A DNA stretch of 64,000 nt from the NCBI GenBank assembly GCA_018857735.1, contig JABMCL010003293.1, positions 524,501 to 588,500 on the forward strand. Reading direction: 5' to 3'. This DNA is from Alviniconcha marisindica (lineage: Eukaryota > Mollusca > Gastropoda > Provannidae). Within the stretch, counting starts at the first letter, position 1, and every line of letters starts with the position of its first letter. The notes beneath the pieces are model-generated. The model did not search any database. It saw nothing but the letters and a program-made list of their open reading frames with translations, and was not told where the DNA came from. The translations under genes and the position numbers were made by a program. Shown here piece by piece: positions 1-10,257 of the stretch.

Positions 1-82
1 TACAGTCCCCCTCTTCTTTCTCCCCTCTCACCCTCTACCCCCCCCCCCCGCCTCTACCCCCCCCCCCTCTCTCTCTCTCTCT
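1..82. repeat. Pyrimidine-rich low-complexity tract
   Basis: C- and CT-rich simple sequence at the window edge, ending in a short (CT)n run. No coding signal is visible in it. Confidence 0.8.
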
Positions 83-450
83 TGTGTACTGCACTGTTGT
101 ACCGTGCCACGGACGTATGAGTTTAAGTTCCGTTCTGCTGATAATTATCGTAGAGCTATCAAAGGTTCGTTTCGTTTCAGTGTAGCTTTACGTCCACAGA
201 GACTTCACGGACTATTAGGACGGACGGGGAGAGCCCAGCCGGACACCCACCTCTTCTTTCACTACTCCCGAGTTCTGATTATTTGATTGATTGATGATCG
301 CTTATATAGCGCTATTCTCCGCTCTCTTGAGCAGGCTCACTGCGCTCGCATGTAATTCTACATGAGTGACTAGCTTTTTATAGCGCGTTTTGTTGTTGTT
401 GTTGTTGTTTTTTGAATATCCACTGAAGTGGTTTCTTTACAGCGCTGGCA
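83..450. other. Intergenic, no gene recognised
   Basis: There is a short open frame at 104-286 without recognisable domains. Around 299-320 lies a TTATATAGCGCTATT-type motif that resembles fragments dispersed in invertebrate genomes. Nothing here supports a gene. Confidence 0.4.
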
Positions 451-640
451 TGGCTGGTGCCACATGAAACTGCTGCCCTCTCGGCGCAAGGTCTGTGTAC
501 ACCATACAACCATGCTCATGTCACTTCATGCAAAGCCACATACGTAAGGTGTATGCGTGTTTAGCTGTAACCTGCCACCTGCACTTTTGGCAGAATGACC
601 GGGATCTTTTTCGTGCTACTGCGGTAACACGGGGGTGGAA
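451..640 (+). repeat. Dispersed repeat, copy 1
   Basis: This stretch shares two blocks with other places in the window. The block around GGCTGGTGCCACATGAAACT and CACCATACAACCATG recurs at 59926-59998. The block around TTTTGGCAGAATGACCGGG recurs at 63014-63090. Together they define an interspersed element of about 190 bp with no coding potential. The family is not recognised. Confidence 0.6.
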
Positions 641-1894
641 CGGATACCGAAATTGAAATTGAACGAGTTATTTGAAGCCTGGCCGAAGTAGGTCCCAACG
701 TAGGCGTGCCTCTTTCGCCTACTGCATGGTGGAAACTCGGTCTGCCTTGATTTTGTTAAAAAAAGAAAAAGAAAAATATGCTTTTCTGGGTCATTCAACA
801 TCATTGTTTGTAAATCCACTTCAAACACAAGTGACTGACTGACGTGCAAGTGTCCACAGTCAGTACTGACTCCGACTGTTTACACTTCTTGTGACGTGGT
901 CATCTCGTTTGACCCTAATATGACCTTTAATTGCGACTGACGGCGTCAACACATATGAAGCAACTAACTAGACAGACGCCTGTAGGTAAATCCTGCGCGT
1001 CTAGTAGCAGGTCTTTTGCTTAGTGACGTTGTCGGTAAAAGCAGCCAAAAAGCCCAAGGGGGAGAATTCATATGGACTGACGTCCGGTGCCTGCGGAATG
1101 GGACGTAACTCCAGATTTTGATGACGCTGCTCGGTGTCTGTCAATGGTGATCGATTCATTGCGCTACGTTCACTCAGTAATGAGGTTGTCTCGTTTGACA
1201 GGCCATCGGTAAGTAGACCTCAGTTACATCTTTGGCGTCCTGCGGATGCGGAAATTAAGTTCCCCTTTGATCAGCCGATCAAAAGGTTGGAAACCCCAAC
1301 GCTGATTTTAATCAGTGCATGCCGGCGCTAATTTTCAGGCTAATGCCCTTTTTCGTGCATGAACAGACGGATAACACATTGACAAACTTTGACTGGAAAG
1401 CAGTTTTAGCTCTCAGTTGGTGGAGAAGTTTGCTGCCGGACTGTATGACTCGAACGCCTTTTTTTTCTCCCTTTTTTCTTTTCTTTTTTTCTTTCTTTTT
1501 TCTTTTTTCTTGTAAATCCTTTAATAAGAAATAATCGGTCCATTGCAATCGAATCGAAGGTTTCTTTATTTGAAGGAATTATAGCTTTCTCAAAATTTGC
1601 TTTGTCCAAAAAGAACGGCGTCTCCATCAGATGAATGAGATCAAAATAATGTTGAAAATAACTTGATGGGGTTTTGCTTTAAAGGGCTTACTTAGATTGA
1701 CTCGATAGTTATAATAAATTTATAATCTTCTTACATTAGTGAGAACAATTTTCAATCTGTTCTGTTTCCCGAAAGCAGGGGTCCACTGGAGGTCCTGGGG
1801 GGTGGGGGGGGGGGGGGGGGGGGGTAATTTGAGGGCAAAATTTATGCTCTTTTTGATCAAATAGACAAAGAATAGTAATCTGTCATTTTACGCG
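641..1894. other. Intergenic with T/C and G homopolymer runs
   Basis: No gene was recognised. A T/C-rich tract sits at about 1459-1512 and a G run at about 1797-1825. Open frames here are short or made of simple sequence. Confidence 0.5.
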
Positions 1895-4800
1895 CCGTTT
1901 TATGTGACATAATGATCATACCATGTACCTCTCCCACTCCTTTCCTTTCTAGTAACACAGGATGCTGTGACATACTGACCATACGATGTAACCCCCCCCC
2001 CCCCTTTTTTTTCCCCTTCTAGTAACAGGATGCTTGACATATTGACCATACGATGTAACCCCCCCCCCTTTTTTTCCTTCTTCTTCTAGTAACACAGGAT
2101 GCTGTGACATCCTGACCATATGATGTACCACCCCTTCTTTCCTAGTAACACAGGATGCTGTGACATACTGACCATATGATGTACTCCCCCCCCTCCCCCC
2201 CCTTTTTTTCTTCTAGTAACACAGGATGCTGTGACATATTGACCATACGATGTAACCCCCCCCCCCTTTTTTTTTCTTCTTCTAGTAACACAGGATGCTG
2301 TGACATCCTGACCATATGATGTACCCCCCCCCTTCTTTCCTAGTAACACAGGATGCTGTGACATACTGACCATATGATGTACCCCCCCCCTCTTCCCAAT
2401 AAACAGGATGCTGTGACATACTGACCATACGATGTACCCCCCCCTTCTTCCTTAACAGGTGCTGTGATATACTGACCATACGATGTACCCCCCTCTTTCC
2501 TAATAACACAGGATGCTGTGACATACTGACCATACGATGTAACACCCCCTCCCCTCTTTCCTAATAATACAGTGCTGTGACATACTGACATACGATGACC
2601 CCTCCCCTTTTTTCTAATAATACAGGATGCTGTGAATACTGACCATACGATGTACACCCTCCCTCTTTCCAAAATACGGATGCGGACATACTGACCTACG
2701 ATGTACCCCCTCCTTCTTTCCTATAAACAATGCTGAATACTGACCATACGATGTACCCTCCCCCTCTTTCCTAATAATACAGGATGCTGTGACATACTGA
2801 CCATACGATGTAACACCCCCCCCTTCTTTCCTAATAATACAGGATGCTGTGAAATACTGACCATACGATGTACCCCTCCCCCTCTTTCCTAATAATACAG
2901 GATGCTGTGACATACTGACCATACGATGTAAAACCCCCTCCCCCTCTTTCCTAATAATACAGGATGCTGTGACATACTGACCATACGATGTAACCCCCCC
3001 CCCCCCCTTCTTTCCTAATAATACAGGATGCTGTGACATACTGACCATACGATGTACCCCCCCCCTTCTTTCCTAATAATACAGGATGCTTTGACATACT
3101 GACCATACGATGTACCCCCCCTTCTTTCCTAATAATACAGGATGCTGTGATATACTGACCATACGATGTACCCCTCCCCCTCTTTCCTAATAATACAGGA
3201 TGCTGTGACATACTGACCATACGATGTACCCCCCTCCCCCTCTTTCCTAATAATACAGGATGCTGTGACATACTGACCATACGATGTACCCCTCCCCCTT
3301 CTTTCCTAATAATACAAAGGATGCTGTGACATACTGACCATACGATGTACCCCTCCCCTCTTTCCTAATAATACAGGATGCTGTGACATACTGACCATAC
3401 GATGTACCCCTCCCCCTCTTTCCTAATAATACAGGATGCTGTGACATACTGACCATACGATGTAACCCCCCTCCCTTCTTTCCTAATAATACAGGATGCT
3501 GTGACATACTGACCATACGATGTACCCCCTCCCCCTTCTTTCCTAATAATACAGGATGCTGTGACATACTGACCATACGATGTACCCCCCCCCTTCTTTC
3601 CTAATAATACAGGATGCTGTGACATACTGACCATACGATGTACCCCCCCCCCCCTTCTTTCCTAATAATACAGGATGCTGTGACATACTGACCATACGAT
3701 GTACCCCTCCCCCTTCTTTCCTAATAATACAGGATGCTGTGACATACTGACCATACGATGTACCCCCCCTTTTTTCCTAATAATACAGGATGCTGTGATA
3801 ATACTGACCCCCCCACTTTAAAAGATCTGTGAATACTGACATCCCCTCCCCCTCTTTCCTAATAATACAGGATGCTGTGACATACTGACCATACGATGTA
3901 CCCCCCCCCCCTCTTTCCTAATAATACAGGATGCTGTGACATACTGACCATACGATGTACCCCCCCCCTTCTTTCCTAATAATACAGGATGCTGTGACAT
4001 ACTGACCATACGATGTACTCCCCCCATCTTTCCAATAATACAGGATGCTGTGATATACTGACCATACGATGTACCCCTCCCCCTCTTTCCAATATACAGG
4101 ATGCTGTGACATACTGACCATACGATGTACCCACCCTCCCCCCTTCTTTCCAGTAACACCCGGATGCTGTGACATACTGACCATACGATGTAACCCCCCC
4201 CTCTTTCCTAATAATACAGGATGCTGTGACATACTGACCATACGATGTAACCACCCCCCTTCTTTCCAATAACACCCGGATGCTGTGACATACTGACCAT
4301 ACATGTAACCCCCCCCCCCCTTCCTAACAGGATGCTTACATACTACCATACGATGTACACCCCTCCCCTCTTTCCAATAATACAGGATGCTGTGACATAC
4401 TGACCATACGATGTACACCCCCTCCCCTCTTTCCAATAATACCCGATGCAGTGACATACTGACCATACGATGTAACCCCCACCCCCCCCCCCCACTCTCG
4501 TTCCTAATAAACAGATGCTGTGACATACTGACCATACGATGTACACCCCCCCTCCCTTAAACACTTGACATACTGCCCTACATGTACACCACTCCCCTTT
4601 TCCAATAACACGGATGCAGTGACATACTGACCATACGATGTAACCCCACCCCACTCCCCCTCTTTCCAAGTAACACCAGATGCAGTGACATACTGACCAT
4701 ACGATGTACCCCCACCCCTCTTTCCATTCACGATCCGTTTACAAAACACCGGATGCATGACATACTGACCATACGAGCACACACACACACCACCACCACC

Positions 4801-5775
4801 ACCACACGCTTTCCAAGTAACACCATGATGCAGTGACATACTGACCATACGATGTCTACCACCCCCCCCCTCACCCCCTTTTCCCAAATAACACCAGGAT
4901 GCGCGTGATATACCGACCACACAATGTAACCCCCCCCCCCCCACCCCCACCACCCACCCTCTAGTTTCCAAGTAACACCTGGGTGCAGTGACATACTGAC
5001 CATACGATGTAACCCCCACCCCACCCCAATCACCACTCTCTAGTTTCCAAGTAACACCTGGGTGCAGTGAATACTGACCATACGATGTAACCCCCACCCC
5101 CACCCCACTCACCACTCTCTAGTTTGCAAGTAACACCTGGATGCAGTGACATACTGACCATACGATGTAACCCCCACCCCACTCACCCTCTCTAGTTTCC
5201 AAGTAACACCTGGATGCAGTGACATACTGACCATACGATGTAACCCCACCCCACCCCACTCTCCAGTTTGCAAGTAACACCTGATGCAGTGACATACTGA
5301 CCATACGATGTAAAACCCCCACCCCACTCCCACTCTCTTTTCCAAGTAACACCTGGGTGCAGTGACATACTGACCATACGGATGTAACCCCCACCCCCAC
5401 CCCACTCACCACTCTCTGTTTCCAAGTAACACCTGGATGCAGTGACATACTGACCATACGATGTAAACCCCACCCCCACCCCATCCCACTCTCTCCCAAG
5501 TAACACCTGGATGCAGTGACATACTGACCATACGATGTAAACCCCCACCCCACTCCCCACTCTTTCCAAGTAACACCTGGATGCAGTGACATACTGACCA
5601 TACGGTGTAAACCTCCACCCCCACCCCACTCCCCACCCTTTCCAAGTACACCTGGATCATGACATACTGACCATACGGTGTAAACCCCCACCCCCCACCC
5701 TCCCCCACTCGGGTCCCCCCCCCCCCAAGGTAACACCTGGATGCAGTGACATACTGACCATACGGTGTAAACCCG
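1895..5775. repeat. 3.9 kb minisatellite, unit about 58 bp, roughly 65 copies
   Basis: A head-to-tail array built around the core GACATACTGACCATACGATG, followed by a C-rich tract and a CTAATAATACAGGATG-type segment. Copies grade from left to right. Leftmost units end TTCTAGTAACACAGG; the middle units (about 2400-4300) end CCTAATAATACAGG; units from about 4600 have AAGTAACACCTGGATGCAG with CCCCCACCCC spacers; the last few near the gene have CGGTGTAAACC. The minus strand is G-rich and stays open in several frames for long distances, which produces large but spurious frames. The right end abuts a coding exon with no spacer. Copy number is a visual estimate. Confidence 0.95.
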
Positions 5776-6683
5776 CGTTTGCCGCCCAGCATGCCAAAGG
5801 AGCCGAACGCAACGCCCTGATTGCCGCCGTAGCCGGCCGCGGACCTGCCGTAGCCAGCGCCTCCGTAGCCGGCGGGGCCTCCGTAGCCGCCCGGCACTTG
5901 TTTCCCCCCTGCGACGCCGCCGTAAGGCAGCTGTTGAAGACGGGCGCCAAAATGGCCTTGGCGACCAAACCCGCCACCGAAGGCCGCGGCCTGGCCGGGA
6001 AAGTTCAGGCCGCCGTACTGGCCGCCGCCGTGCGGACCGTACTTTGCGTACGACCCCCCGAAGCCAAGCGAGGCCGGGTAGCGCGCGGCGATGGCGCCGT
6101 ACTGCTTGCCGAGGGTCGGGTAGGCCCCGCCCTGCTGGTACCCGGCCCTGTGGCGGTTGTAAGCCAGGGCGGCGGCGCTCTGGGCCTTGAGCGCGTTGAG
6201 GAGGTAGTTGCTGTTGTAGCCGTTCTTGCCCCCGGCGCCTAGTCCGTTGAACCCGCCTCCGTACAGCTTGTTGGCGCGGTAAGCCGTGCCCAGTCCGCCG
6301 TAAGCTCCGGCACCGAAACCACCGCCGGCGCCGTAACCGTAACCGTAGCCGCCGGGACCGCCGGCTCCGTGAGGAACCCTGCCGTATGGTCCACCGGCGC
6401 TGTATCGTCCAACGGCGCCGTACGGTCCACCGGCGCCAAATACGGCGCCCGGAATGCCGCCGAACTTGCTGTTGGCGAGTCCCCCTTGTATGTAGTTGAA
6501 GCCCGATGGAGGGAACTGCTGGAAGGCCTGCGGACCTTTGAAGCCGAAAGCGGAGGGCAGCCTGACCTGCTGGGTCTGCAGGGAAGAGGATGGCTGGCCG
6601 CCAAAAGATGTGGAGGCCGGCAGGGCACGCACGAGTAGCGATGAGGGGACCAGGATGCAAGTGACGAGCAAGTTCAGGCACAC
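5759..6683 (-). CDS. Gly/Tyr-rich secreted protein, internal exon (partial gene)
   Basis: Translation gives about 308 residues very rich in Gly, Tyr, Ala and Gln (GGPYGAVGRY, GGYGYGYGAGGGFGAG, NGYNSNYLLNALKAQSAAA). The exon opens at 6683 after an acceptor (TTTGCAG on the minus strand). Its first residues, VCLNLLVTCILVPSSLLVRA, look like a signal peptide core, so the initiator Met must lie in an upstream exon that I could not find. Composition resembles mollusc shell-matrix or periostracal proteins and other structural extracellular proteins; that is a class-level inference, not a match to a named gene. The exon is far more GC-rich than its surroundings. At its 3' end the frame enters the minisatellite without a stop. 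A donor TATG|GTCAGT at 5758/5759 would end the exon; otherwise the frame continues to a stop near 5406. No downstream exon was identified. Confidence 0.6.
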
Positions 6684-6799
6684 CTGCAAATCACACACAC
6701 AACGTAGGCGGCGGTAGTAAGTAAGTAAAATTGGTGTTTTACGCCCAGTCAACCAGTGCGGTTATATCAGGACGAACCAAAGATTGTGCAAGTAGTAGA
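6684..6799 (-). other. Intron or upstream sequence of the Gly/Tyr-rich gene
   Basis: The sequence just upstream of the acceptor has CGCC and GTGTG runs and then meets a SINE. The first exon was not found. Confidence 0.4.
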
Positions 6800-7113
6800 G
6801 AGCCGGTTTGGCCTAGCGGTAAAGCGGCAGGCTGGTAAGCGGAAGGATCTCGGTTCGATACCGCTTCGGCTCTCCGGCCTTTCTCTTCAAAAGTTGTGGT
6901 TAGTGAACACGGTCTTGTGACTTTGTCCCTCACAATTAATGAAACATTAAAATGGCTCTCATCGCTGCCCATCTTAATGCAGGTCGTTCTGGTGGTGACA
7001 GTGTAGCGATAGGTGTATAATCTCCCTCTTCCCCCACCTCCATACCCCCTTCCCCCCGTCCCTAATAAGCCTTATGGTTTCTGTGGACGTTAAGCACCAT
7101 GTTTACTTACTTG
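6800..7113 (+). mobile_element. tRNA-derived SINE, copy 1 (full length)
   Basis: The head carries an RNA polymerase III box A-like TGGCCTAGCGG and box B-like GGTTCGATACC. A shared body follows (TGGCTCTCATCGCTGCCC, GGTGGTGACAGTGTAGCGAT), and it ends TTTACTTAC. An 11-bp target-site duplication TTGTGCAAGTA flanks it at 6784-6794 and 7111-7121. Other copies lie at 10348, 11569 and 40644. Confidence 0.85.
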
Positions 7114-7121
7114 TGCAAGTA

Positions 7122-7590
7122 CATAAAAGATTCAAAAGAACGATTAATTATTATGACACAGACACACAATCCGCACATTCTCGGGATAACCCCCTTCGTC
7201 AAGCGACAAAACGACACTTAAACAACAGTTAAACGGTTAAAAACGATGAAAAATTCGATGACTTCTCTTCTGTTTGGTTGAGTTGTTGTTTTCTTGTCCA
7301 GTGTCAAAAACGATGAAAAATGAGATGAATTATCTGCTGTTAAGCACTGGACAAGAAAGAAAGAAAAAAAACGATGAAAAAACGAAAGAAAAAAACAAAC
7401 TCAATCAAACAGAAGATAAGTCATCTAATTTTTCATTGTTTTTGACCGTTTAACTGTTGTTTAAGTGTCGTTTTGTCTCTGGACGAAGGGGATTACTCCG
7501 AAAAGGTGTAGATTGTTTGTCTACATCATAATAAATAAGCGTTCTTTTGAATCTTTTATATGTTTGGATCTTGTTTTAGAACGCTAGCCA
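7122..7590. mobile_element. Long-hairpin MITE, copy A
   Basis: Two inverted arms of about 165 bp (7122-7284 and 7396-7562). The left arm reads AAAGATTCAAAAGAACG... and the right arm ...CGTTCTTTTGAATCTTT, with further inner complementarity (TTGTCCAGTG / CACTGGACAA). There is no coding potential. The same right-end sequence, TTGGATCTTGTTTTAGAACG, is found in other copies at about 13100, 42690 (inverted) and 54700. The transposase superfamily is not known from this sequence. Confidence 0.75.
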
Positions 7591-8215
7591 TTCTTCTTTC
7601 ATTTTTTTTATTTTTTTTATTTTAATATTTTTTTTTTAAAGTGCACATGAATTTCTCTTCATACACACCCTGCTAAGGACACAATATACGCAGCTGAACC
7701 AAAGATTGTACACATGAATCTCTCACCTGGCATACGAGTAAATACAAGGTACATAGACTCCACCGGAGGTGCACCCTCAAAGCACATCAGTAGAAGATTA
7801 TTTTCTCTCTATGGCACTCCATGAGGGTTTTAAGTTGCTGAATGTACGTATTTAAAAAGAATATAAATCACAATCAAAGAGTAAACGAAAGTGAGATACA
7901 CTATTGCAGCATTTTGAAGATCTCGAACAATTTCCGACTGTCATAGAAGTATACGATTATATCATTTCAAGTTAATGGTCCGTTATATGTTGCTTATTAC
8001 ACAAAGAGGTAACAGAAAACTGGGACATTTCGGGCATATCCCGATAAAAGATTTGTTATCATCCACAAGCTTGTGCAGAAGACTAAAAAGTAAAAAACTA
8101 ACAAACAAAAAACAAACAAAACAGCAAAAAATTAAGCAAGGGTGCTTTGGAAATTATTCACAATGGACATAAGACGTCACACAAAAAATAAGAGAAAAAA
8201 GAAAGAAAAACACAC
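7591..8215. other. AT-rich intergenic with a repeat fragment
   Basis: The segment around 7726-7772 (CTCACCTGGCATACGAG, AATACAAGGTACA) is shared with 37976-38020, so a dispersed element is present. No gene was recognised. Confidence 0.4.
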
Positions 8216-8308
8216 ACGCACAAACTCCCTCCCTCTCTCTCTCTCTCTCACACACACACCGCAACACACACACACACACACGCACGCACGCACGCACGCA
8301 CACACGCA

Positions 8309-8348
<40 letters not shown>
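8216..8348. repeat. (CT)n then (CA)n microsatellite
   Basis: A short CT run followed by CA/CGCA dinucleotide repeats, including a near-perfect run at the right end. Confidence 0.95.
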
Positions 8349-8349
<1 letters not shown>

Positions 8350-9555
8350 CGCTCGTGTATCAAACAACTTACCATTTTTAGCTTGTATAGTTGTCAATAC
8401 CCTGCCAACTAATTTAACTTATAAACATAAAGAGAACTTGTTGCAAGAGTTTTCCGGTAACGTTTGCTAACTTCCTCTCACTAACAGCTTTGTTTACACT
8501 GAATCTCTAAAGTTCAAAAGCTCTGGCAGCTTTCGCACTGTGGTGGCCGTTAGTTTGGTGTTCAGTCCTGCCCTACGCTTGTCCGTCCCTCTAAAGCCCA
8601 CCTGTATTTATTACCTTTCAACGTGACGTCATGCACGTGTGTGTGAGAGAGAGACTCTTTCCATGACGTACTTCCGGATCCCAGTCACTGGAGCCAATCG
8701 AGTATGCGCTGCGGTGAATCAGCACGTATACAGACATGTACGGAAGGGTTATGCACAAATTTGGCGTGTCTGCTTAGTGTTCGGTGAAGGGTGACCGTAA
8801 TGGGGTTCCTAACTACCTCGGGCATATTATTTTATGGTGTCGTCGCTGTCAACTCAGTCATGAAATATCTCAGGGGGCCCGAAGCGCCAAGACGCTAGTC
8901 GGCCCGAGAACGTAGAAAATATTCTATCGATACTTTTATTCAGAATAAGTACCTCTTCTTCTTTTTTTCTGTCTCTCTCTCTCTTTTTTTTTTCTCTCTC
9001 CCCTTCTTCTTCGAATTTAAATTCCCCTGGGCGCAGCCGTGTTGGTACGCTTTTTGCCCCTTCAGATCATGTAAATAACTTTGAAACTCAAACAGAAATC
9101 CAGACGGCTTAGGAATCGGAAACAAAAACAAAAACAACAGCAGCAGCAACAACAACGACAACGTCAAAACAACAACAAATGAAAAAAAAAACGTGAAGCA
9201 TTATTGCAGTTGCTTGGATAGGCATATTTTCGGTATTAACTTTAGAAGCAAGAAAAACAACAACAACAAAAAACTAAAACAAAGAAAAAAGACCCCTCCC
9301 CCCCCCATAAAAAAAGTGGGGGAAAAAAGAAAAGAAAAAAGGGGGGCTTTAAAAGAGAGGCAGAATCAGAGTGGCGGAGTGTTTGAGTCATATATATCAG
9401 TACATTTTTCAGACCCAGTCTGTATTGGTCCGGGGAGGAAAACAAGACAAAACTGGAGACTGAGAAGTGGTTTCAGTAATGACGACATCAAAAACAAAAA
9501 CAAACAACAACAAAAAACTCACGCGCCGGTTAAGGATCAGTTGCCGTCCTTCGAA
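8349..9555. other. Intergenic, no gene recognised
   Basis: Mostly unique sequence with T/C-rich (about 8957-9012) and A/C-rich (about 9120-9330) tracts. No open frame here has recognisable domains. Confidence 0.45.
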
Positions 9556-9725
9556 CTGTGGGACTTGTGTTATGTCGGTGGAGCTCATTATTATAAGTAA
9601 TATGTATTCTATTTAATAATGCTTCTGGTATTAATTTTACCTGTATGGGACTTATGTTACGTCGGTGGAGCTCATTTCCAATATATATTTTATTTAATAA
9701 TGGTTCTTGCATTAATTTTACCCTG
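9556..9725. repeat. Two-copy tandem duplication, about 90-100 bp
   Basis: The segments GGGACTTGTGTTATGTCGG... and GGGACTTATGTTACGTCGG... each run through TTTAATAATG and ATTAATTTTACC. They are two diverged head-to-tail copies. Confidence 0.75.
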
Positions 9726-9742
9726 TATGTTGTTGTGCACTC

Positions 9743-9983
9743 TTAACCCCTTCACTGACATGCTGTCACTTGAAAACGACCAATAAAAATGCGAAATCTG
9801 AAACCCTGTTGAAACCCCAAAGCCTTTTTGCTTTCGTCTTCTCACTGGCGATTGAAAGGATTTTCATCAAACCAGACTGTATTGAAAACAGCTGTTATAA
9901 GACCGGAAAATGTACTGTCTGCAGGCACGTCCGTGCATCATTCGGCCCGAAAATTTTACAGGCTGTGGCAGTGAAGGGGTTAA
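9743..9983. mobile_element. piggyBac-type MITE, copy 1 (241 bp)
   Basis: The element is bounded by TTAA at both ends. Terminal inverted repeats read TTAACCCCTTCACTG at the left and CAGTGAAGGGGTTAA at the right. It shares inner sequence (AAACGACCAAT, GCCCGAAAATTTTAC) with a second copy of identical total length at 23579-23819. TTAA target duplications with termini starting CCC are the hallmark of the piggyBac superfamily. There is no transposase, so it is non-autonomous. Confidence 0.8.
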
Positions 9984-10257
9984 ATTTTTTATACATTTTT
10001 GTTTGTTATTCGGGTGTGGCACCGACATTTTTCTTTAAATGAAATGAAGAAGTACTTCACTTGATTACCGCTTTACATCTGATTCAGTTGATAATACAGA
10101 GTTAGGCGACTGCAAAAAAAGAAGAAACACGCATTCTTGGCATCACCAGACGATTAGCTAAATCACATTTATCGTCACTTTGTGTGTCACCGAAGGCAAA
10201 TCTGCAGAAGATGGCGCCATTTTTGTCCTGTTCAGTCGCATTCAAGCGTTCATCTTC
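9984..10257. other. Intergenic, nothing recognised
   Basis: Unique sequence without gene signals. Confidence 0.4.

Noticed and set aside
1949..5629. Many long minus-strand open frames (up to 205 residues, with MVSMSQHPVLLG-type repeats)
   Set aside because: They are translations of the minisatellite unit in whichever frame lacks stops. Frames change between units, and codon use shows only the repeat.
5119..6681. A 520-residue Arg-rich minus-strand frame overlapping the Gly/Tyr-rich exon
   Set aside because: It is the shifted frame of the same GC-rich exon, with no signal peptide or meaningful composition. The 448-residue frame gives the sensible protein.
6800..6875. tRNA gene
   Set aside because: Box A and box B are present, but the same head recurs with a conserved 3' body and target duplications, and the cloverleaf is imperfect; it is a SINE head.
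8142..8381. His/Thr-rich and Cys/Val-rich frames (also at 56341-56697 and 62095-62456)
   Set aside because: These are CA/GT microsatellites read in frame.
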